Assembly (NCBI GenBank): GCA_016872775.1
Contig: VGZA01000025.1
Span: 1 to 64,000, forward strand
Direction of reading: 5' to 3'
DNA length: 64,000 nucleotides
Source of the DNA: Planctomycetota bacterium
GTDB taxonomy: Bacteria; Planctomycetota; Planctomycetia; Pirellulales; Pirellulaceae
Shown in pieces: positions 11,093 through 18,824 of this stretch; position 1 is the first letter of the stretch; every line of letters begins with the position of its first letter. The notes under the pieces are model-generated. The model was not told the origin of the DNA, made no database searches, and saw only the letters and a list, made by a program, of their open reading frames with translations. The position numbers and the translations under genes are program-made.

Positions 11093-11164
11093 GCCCTGCG
11101 CGGCCGGTTGAAGATGGTACGCGGGTCTTTGATGATTTTTTTGTGATCGCGCTCACTTTGCCTG

Positions 11165-11192
11165 TTGGCCTGGCCGATCTTTGCGATAATAT
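11165..11192 (+). promoter_or_regulatory. candidate promoter of the tetR-type gene
   Basis: TTGGCC (11165-11170) and TAATAT (11187-11192) are separated by 16 bases, a sigma70-like arrangement. It lies just upstream of a palindrome likely to be the operator. Confidence 0.4.
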
Positions 11193-11193
11193 A

Positions 11194-11205
11194 TGAGCGT
11201 GCTCA
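11194..11205 (+). promoter_or_regulatory. candidate TetR operator palindrome TGAGCGTGCTCA
   Basis: TGAGC-GT-GCTCA is a 12-base palindrome directly behind the -10 box and about 90 bases before the regulator's start. A related sequence, GTGATCGCGCTCAC, lies at 11143-11156 just upstream of the -35 box. Two similar sites around a promoter fit autorepression by the adjacent TetR protein (inference). Confidence 0.45.
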
Positions 11206-11298
11206 CAATGTGGCGTCCGGCGTTCAACTCTCGGTTCACGAGTGGAGTGCCGGCCGGTGTTGTCACTGGGGACTGGCAACGCAGACGAGGACAAGGTT

Positions 11299-11883
11299 GT
11301 GCGAATTACGGCGGAGGCCAAGGAATCGACGCGGCGGAAGATCTTGACGGCCGCCCAGGAATTGTTTCGCACCGTCGGCTTTGAGGCGACGACGACGCGT
11401 GACATTGCCAAGGCCGCCGACATCGCTACGGGAACCTTGTTCAACTACTTCCCGACGAAGGAAGCGATTGTGACCTGTCTGGTCGTCGAAGCCGAGCCGA
11501 TCGCGGCGCCGGTTGACTCGGAGCAACACACCACTCTGGAAGAGTCGCTCTTTGCTCACGCGGCGAATTCGCTGCGGTTGCTCAGACCGTATCGCAAGTT
11601 CTTGTTGCCCCTGTTGGAAACTACCTGGTCACTGCTCACCCGATCGGCGGCCGACGACGCGGGCGCGGCGCTGCGTACGGCGCACTTGGAACTGGTCGAA
11701 CAACTCGCAAGGAAGTTCGTTGATGCCAGGCGGCTCACGCCTGTCGCCAGTCAGATGTACTGGACGTTGTACCTGGGAGTACTGGCGCACTGGATCAACG
11801 ACAAGTCGCCGAAACAGGAAGATACACTCGCACTTCTCGACGAGTCGATTGCCATGTTCGTTGGTTGGTTGCAGGACAAGTGA
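11299..11883 (+). CDS. TetR/AcrR family transcriptional regulator
   Basis: About 194 residues from the GTG at 11299 (GAGGACAAGG upstream); a GTG at 11242 would add 19 residues. The N-terminal helix-turn-helix is clear: STRRKILTAAQELFRTVGFEATTTRDIAKAADIATGTLFNYFPTKEAIV, here split around the recognition helix. The C-terminal half is a ligand-binding-like helical domain ending in FVGWLQDK. It is followed after 21 bases by an AarF/UbiB-like pseudogene; from memory the same TetR-AarF pair is intact in other planctomycetes. The regulator itself shows no damage, so it may act on other targets. Confidence 0.85.
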   Translation: MRITAEAKESTRRKILTAAQELFRTVGFEATTTRDIAKAADIATGTLFNYFPTKEAIVTCLVVEAEPIAAPVDSEQHTTLEESLFAHAANSLRLLRPYRKFLLPLLETTWSLLTRSAADDAGAALRTAHLELVEQLARKFVDARRLTPVASQMYWTLYLGVLAHWINDKSPKQEDTLALLDESIAMFVGWLQDK

Positions 11884-11904
11884 AATTAACGACGGAATCC
11901 ACCG

Positions 11905-12934
11905 ATGTCACTCACCGTTTCCGAACTGCTTAAGGCACTGCCGGATCGGGACACTCAAGAGGCAAACTCGGACGCCGCGCTACCTCAACCGTTGCGCGAA
12001 GCGACCATGCGACCGGTACCGATCGGTCGTTGGCGCAGGCTGTCGTTGCTCGGTTCGCTGCAAGCCAAAATCGCCGCGGCGTACGATCGCCTAGGATCTG
12101 CGGAATTTCACGCTGTTTATGTTCCCAGCGCGACTCGACCGGGATGGGGAATTCTTCCAAGCGATGGTGGCCGACTTGCGAATGCGTTTGGAGCAGGAGG
12201 TGGACTACCAGCGCGAGGCGGCGATGCTCGAACAGGCTCACTTGTTGTTTCGCGCCAAGGATGAGATCGTCGTGCCGCGCGTCTATCGTCAGTTCTCGAC
12301 GTCGCGCGTTTTAACGATGCAGCGACTGCCGGGAGTTCATCTCGGGTCGTACTTGGCGACCGATCCGCCTCAAGCCAACCGCAATGAATACGGTCGTCGC
12401 GTGATGCGGGCCATGTATCGACTGCTGTTCACAGTCAAGATGATCTATGCCGACTATCACCCCGGCAACCTGTTGTTTATGGACGACGGCAGGCTTGGGA
12501 GTGCTTGATTTCGGCTGCATCTTGCCCCTTGACGGCGAGTTGTGGGAGGTGTTGCGTACCATCGATCGTGCCCTGACGACGGGATGCGCTTCCACCCGCA
12601 GGCAAGCGGTGATCGAGTGGTCGCAAATCACGGACGAGGCGAGGGCGCCGATGAAATTGCTCGACGAATTCGCCGAATGGTGCTGAGGTTCGCGATATTG
12701 CGGAGGCGAGTACGATTTTGGCAACGAACAGGCATTTCGCCGCGGTTACGATCTGTTCATCCAGCTCGCCAAGACCCGATTCATGCGAACGTGCCCCTGC
12801 ACCGCGTTGATGAAGCGACAGCAATTCGGGCTGGCGTCGGTCCTGTACCAACTTCGCGCCAAGTTCGATGTCCGAGAATTGGCGGAGCAGGAAGTCGTTG
12901 CCACCGGCTGGGACCGTTCGGAATACGCATCCTA
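11905..12934 (+). pseudogene. decayed AarF/UbiB (ABC1) family atypical kinase
   Basis: The pieces of one protein lie in different plus-strand frames. 11905-12100 reads MSLTVSELLKALPDRD and RRLSLLGSLQAKIAAAY; 12119-12500 reads DLRMRLEQEVDYQREAAML, TMQRLPGVHL and ADYHPGNLLFMDDGRLG; a frame change then gives VLDFGCILPLDGELWEVL, and another gives FRRGYDLFIQLAKTRF and VVATGWDRSEYAS. The ADYHPGN and DFG blocks are the AarF/UbiB catalytic-loop and metal signatures. The segment that should hold KxGQ and the Ala-rich nucleotide loop is missing, which implies an internal deletion as well as at least two frameshifts. It is very unlikely to make an active kinase. Confidence 0.75.
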
Positions 12935-13075
12935 AAGCTTTGTCAATGCACTCGAGCCAGCCAGGGGGGCTGGCCATTGACGATGGGGTGCTAGCATTCG
13001 AAAACCGATCTAGGCTCGTCGAGGCATCCACGTTACTCTTCCGCCTCGTCAATACGCCGGACAGGAATCCGTTGC

Positions 13076-13816
13076 ATGCGCTGTTCGCCAAGCCATTTCC
13101 GAATCGTGTTGTTGATGCTGTTCTCCCTGACAGGTTGCCAGGGCGCGGGGTCGCGGCCGAGTCTGTTGACGCAAGGCACGGGCAAAGTTCCGCCGCCTGC
13201 CACCGGTTCGTATGGCACACCGGACAAAGGCTATTTCAATAATCCTGGCGGATCGGGCACGACCGGATCGGGATTCGGTTCGGGATGGGGAAGCGGTTCC
13301 GGCGGCAGCGGTACGGGCACAATCGGCTCGGGCGGCACGAGCGGCGGTGGCACGAGCGGCGGTGGCACGAGCGGCGGTGGCACGAGCGGCGGTGGCACGG
13401 GCGGCGGTGGCTCGGGCGGCGTCAGGCCGGGGACGAACGGCCGTTCGTCGCTTGACCGATCGACCAACGCGCGTATGGCGGCGGCGGGCAACGGCACGGC
13501 ATCGTCCGCGGAACCATCCTCCGACTGGCGGCCGGTCGGCACGACGGGTTCGCCAAAAACACCCTTCGTGTCGCCCGCGTCTTATGAACGCGAAGAATCT
13601 GTCGCCGAGCGATCTCCTTCGTCCTCGCGATCGAAGCTCATGGAACGGTTGCGGGGAATGCCCGCCAATGATGCTACCGGCAACGACACCGGCGTTCCTC
13701 GTTCCTTCCCTCGTGGGAGGAGTGCAAGTGACGGTCTGCCAGAGCCAGAGTCGGAACCGTCGCCGCCGGCTTCTCGATCGAACTCGAAACTTCGCTGGGG
13801 TCCGACCGGCAGCTAG
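13076..13816 (+). CDS. Gly/Ser-rich hypothetical lipoprotein
   Basis: A 246-residue protein with a lipoprotein signal: hydrophobic residues 10-18 then LTGC with Cys21 as the lipidation site. The body is low complexity. GSGSG-type sequence at 55-80 leads into five or so GGGTS repeats encoded by a 15-base tandem repeat (about 13330-13410), followed by a Ser/Pro/Arg-rich tail. No catalytic domain is visible. AGGA lies nine bases before the ATG. It may be a surface-exposed or linker-type envelope protein, but the function is unknown. Confidence 0.6.
   Translation: MRCSPSHFRIVLLMLFSLTGCQGAGSRPSLLTQGTGKVPPPATGSYGTPDKGYFNNPGGSGTTGSGFGSGWGSGSGGSGTGTIGSGGTSGGGTSGGGTSGGGTSGGGTGGGGSGGVRPGTNGRSSLDRSTNARMAAAGNGTASSAEPSSDWRPVGTTGSPKTPFVSPASYEREESVAERSPSSSRSKLMERLRGMPANDATGNDTGVPRSFPRGRSASDGLPEPESEPSPPASRSNSKLRWGPTGS
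13330..13410 (+). repeat. 15-bp in-frame tandem repeat (GGGTS)n
   Basis: About five tandem copies of GGCACGAGCGGCGGT code for Gly-Gly-Gly-Thr-Ser in the lipoprotein. It keeps the frame and probably varies in copy number between strains. Confidence 0.65.
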
Positions 13817-13840
13817 AGCTTCGTCGCGCCGCGGATTCTT

Positions 13841-15028
13841 TTAGATCTTCAGCTCATTCTTGACCGCGGCAAAGGCGTCGAGTGCCCGTTGCAGGTCGTC
13901 GTGTGTATGGGCCGCGCTGACCTGGGTACGGATACGAGCCTTTCCCAGAGGCACGACAGGGAAACTGAATCCGATCACATAAACGCCATGGCCAAGCATC
14001 GCCTCGGCGAATCGAGACGCCAGGGCGGCGTCGCCGAGCATCACCGGCACGATCGGATGTACTCCGGGCAGAATTTGCAGCCCGATCCGCTCCAGCCCCT
14101 CGCGAAAAAAACGCGTGTTCTGTTCCAGCCGATCGCGTAGCGAGGTCGATTCCTGCAGCAACTCCAGCGCACGCAAAGTACCGCCCACGATGCTGGGCGC
14201 CAGCGTATTGGAAAACAGGTACGGGCGCGATCGTTGCCGCAGCAGTTCGACGATCTCGCGCCGACCACTCACATACCCGCCACTGGCACCTCCCAACGCT
14301 TTTCCCATCGTGCCGGTCAACACGTCGATCCGCTCCGTCACCCGATGGTACTCGGGTGTGCCCCGCCCCCGCTCACCGACGAAACCGACGGCATGCGAAT
14401 CGTCGACCATCACCAGCGCCTGGTATTGTTCCGCCAGCCTGCAGATCTCCGGCAGTGGAGCGAGATATCCATCCATGGAAAAGACGCCATCGGTGGCAAT
14501 CAGCCGGTAGCGCGCCTGTGCCGCTTCCCGCAGCTTCGATTCCAGATCGGCCATGTCACAATTGCGGTAACGGTACCGCTGCGCTTTGCAAAGGCGGATA
14601 CCGTCGATGATGGAAGCGTGATTCAGCTCATCGCTGATCACGGCGTCGTCCTCGGAAAGCAGGGTTTCGAACAGTCCGCCGTTGGCATCAAAGCAAGAGG
14701 AGTAGAGAATCGAATCTTCGGTGCCCAGGAACTGGCTGAGCAGGTCCTCCAGTTGTTTGTGGGGCGACTGGGTACCGCAGATAAATCGCACGCTGGCCAG
14801 TCCATAGCCCCAGGCGTCGAGCGCCGCATGTGCGGCGCGTCGAATCTCCGAATGTTGGGCCAGCCCCAGGTAGTTGTTGGCGCAGAGATTGATCACCGGC
14901 TGTCCGTCGCGGACCCGGATCGTTGTGCCCTGAGGGGTCTGGATCACCCGTTCGTTCTTGTAGGTGCCCGCCGCACGGATCTGATCGAGTGTCTGACGCA
15001 GGTGTTCCTGGAATGCTGCAACAAACAT
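13841..15028 (-). CDS. kbl: glycine C-acetyltransferase (2-amino-3-ketobutyrate CoA ligase)
   Basis: A 395-residue PLP enzyme of the alpha-oxoamine synthase family. It cleaves 2-amino-3-ketobutyrate with CoA to glycine and acetyl-CoA, the second step of threonine breakdown by threonine dehydrogenase. Visible blocks are [24 protein letters not shown] (strongly Kbl-like), [15 protein letters not shown] with the PLP-ring Asp/His, and [15 protein letters not shown] with the Schiff-base Lys near residue 244. Length is as usual for Kbl. GGGAG lies seven bases before the ATG and the upstream VWA gene ends 24 bases away on the same strand. No tdh gene is present in the window. Confidence 0.92.
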   Translation of the reverse strand: MFVAAFQEHLRQTLDQIRAAGTYKNERVIQTPQGTTIRVRDGQPVINLCANNYLGLAQHSEIRRAAHAALDAWGYGLASVRFICGTQSPHKQLEDLLSQFLGTEDSILYSSCFDANGGLFETLLSEDDAVISDELNHASIIDGIRLCKAQRYRYRNCDMADLESKLREAAQARYRLIATDGVFSMDGYLAPLPEICRLAEQYQALVMVDDSHAVGFVGERGRGTPEYHRVTERIDVLTGTMGKALGGASGGYVSGRREIVELLRQRSRPYLFSNTLAPSIVGGTLRALELLQESTSLRDRLEQNTRFFREGLERIGLQILPGVHPIVPVMLGDAALASRFAEAMLGHGVYVIGFSFPVVPLGKARIRTQVSAAHTHDDLQRALDAFAAVKNELKI

Positions 15029-15052
15029 GACGTGCTCCCAGCCCGCGTCGAA

Positions 15053-17077
15053 TTAGAGATTGGGGATCGGGCGGGCGGGCGGCGGCTTTTGCAGCATCTT
15101 TTTCTGATCGTTGCTGGGCGGTGGAGCGTTATTGTTGTTATTGGCCGCTACGGCCGCTGGCGGCGGGGAAAGGTCGGTGAATTTCTCGGTCCAGCGCCAG
15201 CCGATCTGGTCGTTCAGTTCCCGCTGCGCGAGCATGGCCCACGGCGTGCCTGGGTGTTCCTTGACCACGCGCTGCAGGTACATCCGCGCGCGGTCGGCCA
15301 TTTTTTCCAGTTTGCTGTCGACATTGCTGAAGTCGTCGGCCGGTGCGAGCAGCCAGGTATTGCTCTTTTCTTCCTTGAATTTGAGACCACGTTTGGCGGC
15401 GGCGAGCATCTGGTTGTAGCCTTCCGTTCGCGCCTTGACGGCCAAAACTCGGCCCATCGCCAGGTCAAAGCCGGCCTGCCAGCGCAGCGACGACTCCTTT
15501 TCCCGATCACCTTCGCCGAGCTTCAGGACGTTGTAGAGCTCGTCGATTCTCGGTTCGACCTTCGCCGCCTCTTTCTGGGCTTCGGTAAGCGCATTGGCAA
15601 AATCGGCCTCGTTCCGCTTGATGAATTCTGTCGTTGGCGAATCCATCTGGTTGACCGCCGACCGCCGCGCCGCTTCGACCAGCGCCATCCGGGCCTTATT
15701 CGCGGTTACTCGCGATTGATACTCTTTGGCCGAAACATAGTCGGGGCGGTATTTTCGCATCACTTCGGGGTCGAAGAAGTGCTTCAAGTGCGCGGAGTAC
15801 TCCGAAGTTTCTCCGCGTGAAACCGCTCGATTCACGTTGCGATTGGGATGGACGGCGAAGTAGATGCCGCCCGTTTCGTAACAGAGTCGAGTCAGTCCAT
15901 AGGGACCGAAACCGGAATCGATCGGAGCTTCCTCTTCCCGCTGGCCGGAAAACCGCAGGTTGATTTTCTCCGACAGCAGCGACTCAGGTCCCTGGACGAC
16001 CTTGCCCCATTGAGGTGTCTGGTCGTATTTGGGATCGGGATCGACCCACTTGATCAGTGTTTCGCGCTGGCCGAACGGAGCCGGCACACCGATCACATAG
16101 ACAGGCATTTCGTAACGGCGGCAGATTGCGACCGTCTTGTCCAAGCCGTCTTGGTCGGATCCCGCTTCGTCGGTAAACGCAATGATCATCACATTCCGTT
16201 CCGGTTCCCGCGTCGCTTCGTCAGGAATCCGCAATCGCCGATACCACTCGGCGGTCGAGTAAACGGCGCTGAAAACTCGCTCCATGCCGGTGCCGTCGTC
16301 CTGGATGCCGTCGATCGCTTTCTTGATTTCCACCAGATTGTCGGTGGGCTGTTTTGTCAACAATTGCAGTTTGTCGCCGAAGGCGACGATCGACGTCAGC
16401 AAAGGCTTGTCATCGTGCCGTGAAAAGGCCGGATTGGACGCCGCTTCCAGCACGCCTAGTTCGCGATAGACCCGTTCAAACCGTTCCACGATCTGCAGCC
16501 GCTGTGGGCGCAGGCTGGCCGTGGAATCGAACAGCCAGACGACCAGTGTCTTGCGCTGTTCGAGCGAATTTAGAATTTCCTGCGTCAGCCGATCAATCGC
16601 GCCGTCCGCCCCTGTTTCTCCTCCGCTGATCGCCCCGCGGACCACGCGCATCTCATCGAAATTCCGCCCGATCGATTGTTCCAGCACATTGTTGATCGTA
16701 ATGGTCGGACTCTGGTCGGTAGGTGTCAGCTCGCTGGGACTGGAGATTTCTGACTGCAGTTCGGAAACCAGAGGCGCGAGCGACTGCGCCACGTCGTCTC
16801 CATTGGCGCTGTTCGATCCCACATCATCCGCCGGCAATTCACTCCATACCGGCGTCGTCGGCAACTCGATGTCTTTCAGTTCGTCTTCGGTCTCGACCGG
16901 AACGGATACCAACAAATTGGGCTTCTCGTCACGCCGTGGATTATGCAGCAGCGCCAGCACCAGGAACAAAGACAGGTGGACGACAAAACTCAGAAAGAAC
17001 GCGGGGGAGTCGCCATCCAAGGGCGTTTCATCCTCGCCAGTCTGTCGCTGCCACCAGGTTCGCAAAGACTGAATCAC
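15053..17077 (-). CDS. membrane-anchored VWA-like protein
   Basis: A 674-residue protein with one membrane segment (residues 26-44, FFLSFVVHLSLFLVLALL). A von Willebrand factor A-like domain spans about 175-360. Its first strand reads TLVVWLFDSTAS, and DSTAS fits the DxTxS metal-site motif; IAFTDEAGSDQDGLD follows further on. Beyond residue 420 the protein is helical and Ala/Lys/Glu-rich, ending in an Asn/Pro-rich tail. It probably acts as a periplasmic scaffold or metal-dependent binding protein, but the partner is unknown. Start is GTG with GGGAG nine bases upstream. It precedes kbl by 24 bases. Confidence 0.7.
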   Translation of the reverse strand: MIQSLRTWWQRQTGEDETPLDGDSPAFFLSFVVHLSLFLVLALLHNPRRDEKPNLLVSVPVETEDELKDIELPTTPVWSELPADDVGSNSANGDDVAQSLAPLVSELQSEISSPSELTPTDQSPTITINNVLEQSIGRNFDEMRVVRGAISGGETGADGAIDRLTQEILNSLEQRKTLVVWLFDSTASLRPQRLQIVERFERVYRELGVLEAASNPAFSRHDDKPLLTSIVAFGDKLQLLTKQPTDNLVEIKKAIDGIQDDGTGMERVFSAVYSTAEWYRRLRIPDEATREPERNVMIIAFTDEAGSDQDGLDKTVAICRRYEMPVYVIGVPAPFGQRETLIKWVDPDPKYDQTPQWGKVVQGPESLLSEKINLRFSGQREEEAPIDSGFGPYGLTRLCYETGGIYFAVHPNRNVNRAVSRGETSEYSAHLKHFFDPEVMRKYRPDYVSAKEYQSRVTANKARMALVEAARRSAVNQMDSPTTEFIKRNEADFANALTEAQKEAAKVEPRIDELYNVLKLGEGDREKESSLRWQAGFDLAMGRVLAVKARTEGYNQMLAAAKRGLKFKEEKSNTWLLAPADDFSNVDSKLEKMADRARMYLQRVVKEHPGTPWAMLAQRELNDQIGWRWTEKFTDLSPPPAAVAANNNNNAPPPSNDQKKMLQKPPPARPIPNL

Positions 17078-17132
17078 TGGGAAACTCCCTGGACCAGATA
17101 ACTCTCAAGACACCGGTAACTCCAAGACACCG

Positions 17133-17150
17133 GCGACCGCTACCGGTCGC
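17133..17150. other. 7-bp GC-rich hairpin in the 17.1-17.3 kb gap
   Basis: GCGACCG-CTAC-CGGTCGC forms a perfect stem in the roughly 250-base gap between the hydrolase-fold gene and the VWA gene. No T-run follows it. Nearby, the word CAAGACACCGG is repeated twice (about 17105 and 17123). No gene is visible in the gap. Confidence 0.35.
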
Positions 17151-17328
17151 GGCGACTTGCTATTTTCGCCCGAATCGGCGTATTCCGCAAGCAAATCCGC
17201 CGCTTGTCCCAACGGAACCCAAAATGGACCCGACTTCCCGACGGTAACCGCGGAAAAAATGGCCTCCACCCATGATGCTAAAACGCACAGCGCGACCGGA
17301 AGTACTCAGGCCGTCGCCCGGGTGGTAT

Positions 17329-18267
17329 CTATTGCTTTTTCGTCCGGTCCTGCCAGCGCATCAGGTCTCGCTTGTTCACCAGTCGTAACTGTAGAAACTG
17401 CATGATCTTATTGCCGACATCCAGCCCGTTGTTGGGGTCGAGTAGTCTCGGGCCGGGGACTGCGGCGTCCAGACTGACCAGGAACAGGTCCTGCTGCCGG
17501 ATCAGATCCTGTTCCTCTTTCGGCAGCGGGGCGTGTTTGACCTTGAGTTGGTCGTACAGTTTCTGGGCGTCGGCGTCGTTACTTCCTCGAATGATCATCG
17601 TCGAAAGTTGCGAAGCCACGAACGGATGGTCGGGCTTAAGAGTCATTCCCTTGTAAGAGATCTTCGGTGAAATCATTACCAGACCCTTGACGTCCTGTCC
17701 CTGCTTGCCGCGTCCCGGCAGTGGCTCGTAGCTCCAATCGTAATTCGTGTACCGCCAGGCGGTCATCGATCCCATCTCCCCCACGCCGATAATGCAGAGC
17801 TGTTCGATATTGAGTTCGCCCTCATTGTTCTTTCGCATCAGGAAACGTTTCACCGTGTCGATATCGGTGGTCATGTTCTGGAAATGGACGGGCTTCAACT
17901 TGTCGTATTTGATCGTCGAGGTGCGCGCCGCGTTGGCATACAAGACCGAATCGCCGTGGCCACGCATATCGGGGACCGCTACCGCGAACCCACACTCTCC
18001 CAAAACCAGATGCTGGAGACTTAGTGCCAGATCGTGGACTTGCGCGCGCCGTCCACCGTATTCGTGGATGATAATAATCGGGATCGTGTGCTTCTTGTGG
18101 ACCCCCGGATAGAATGTGAACTTCAAGTCGACGCCGTCGTCGGTGGTCTCGGTCTGATCGACGGGATCGGGAATCTGCTCCTCTTGCGCCATGGCGAGAT
18201 TGACGCATACCCCGATGCCGACACCGCAGCTGATCAACCACAAAATCGCGTGCCGACGCATGAACAT
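17329..18267 (-). CDS. secreted alpha/beta-hydrolase fold protein lacking the nucleophile serine
   Basis: A 312-residue protein with a signal peptide (FMRRHAILWLISCGVGIGVCVNLAMA). The fold is recognisable from HEYGGRRAQ (oxyanion region) and VAVPDMRGHGDS. At the nucleophile elbow, where GxSxG is expected, the sequence is IGVGEMG (residues 161-166), so Gly replaces the Ser. A late region (IIRGSNDADAQKLYDQL) resembles the acid loop. It may be a non-catalytic binding protein. The ATG at 18267 has GGGAGGG at good spacing, which is better than an upstream GTG-rich extension. Confidence is high for fold, low for role. Confidence 0.7.
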   Translation of the reverse strand: MFMRRHAILWLISCGVGIGVCVNLAMAQEEQIPDPVDQTETTDDGVDLKFTFYPGVHKKHTIPIIIIHEYGGRRAQVHDLALSLQHLVLGECGFAVAVPDMRGHGDSVLYANAARTSTIKYDKLKPVHFQNMTTDIDTVKRFLMRKNNEGELNIEQLCIIGVGEMGSMTAWRYTNYDWSYEPLPGRGKQGQDVKGLVMISPKISYKGMTLKPDHPFVASQLSTMIIRGSNDADAQKLYDQLKVKHAPLPKEEQDLIRQQDLFLVSLDAAVPGPRLLDPNNGLDVGNKIMQFLQLRLVNKRDLMRWQDRTKKQ

Positions 18268-18429
18268 GCTGAAACCCTCCCAAACCGTGCGGCGCTTCCC
18301 TGATCCTCCACCCACCAATGTATCGTAGACGTCCCCATAGGCCCCGTCAATTCTCAGGTGACGATCAGGTTCTTCGAGCAGGCGCAGCCTTGGACCGTCC
18401 GGGCGTCCAAGAAGTTGTTCGTACGGGGT

Positions 18430-18771
18430 TCATGGGAGTCTTGCCGCGTCATTTTTTGTTCTTTCGGCGGCAAACGACCGGCGTTCGAGTTCCGGGATCG
18501 CCGCCGTGCGATCGTCCGTCGAGGCGGGATCGCCCGACGCAAGACGCGGCGAAAAACCCGGCGAAGAGTCGGGCGGGCAGTTCGATTCGTCGTCGGAATC
18601 GCCAACGATCAGCAGTTGCAGGTCACGCTTAAGCCGGCCCGCGGATGGCGGCGATTTCACGGGCGAACCGCCATCGTTACGATGAAAGCCGGATGCGATC
18701 AACCAACCAACCGACACAACCAGTAAACCTAACCCGATCCGCTTTCCCGAACTCGGATTCCGGCTCCTCAT
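18430..18771 (-). CDS. small single-pass membrane protein, hypothetical
   Basis: A 113-residue protein with one hydrophobic segment (residues 12-27, IGLGLLVVSVGWLIAS) after a basic N-terminus, then a polar Ser/Asp/Arg-rich tail. I recognise no family. It is supported by a strong AGGAGG six bases before the ATG and by its place 53 bases behind secDF on the same strand, which suggests co-transcription with the Sec genes. Confidence 0.55.
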   Translation of the reverse strand: MRSRNPSSGKRIGLGLLVVSVGWLIASGFHRNDGGSPVKSPPSAGRLKRDLQLLIVGDSDDESNCPPDSSPGFSPRLASGDPASTDDRTAAIPELERRSFAAERTKNDAARLP

Positions 18772-18824
18772 CGGATCCTCCTGATCGGACCCGTCAAAGG
18801 GGCCGACCAGTGGATTGTCGGTGC

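Noticed and set aside
13330-13816. Ala/Arg-rich open frame in another frame of the lipoprotein gene
   Set aside because: The alternate frame only reads the same 15-base repeats; the lipobox supports the frame starting at 13076.
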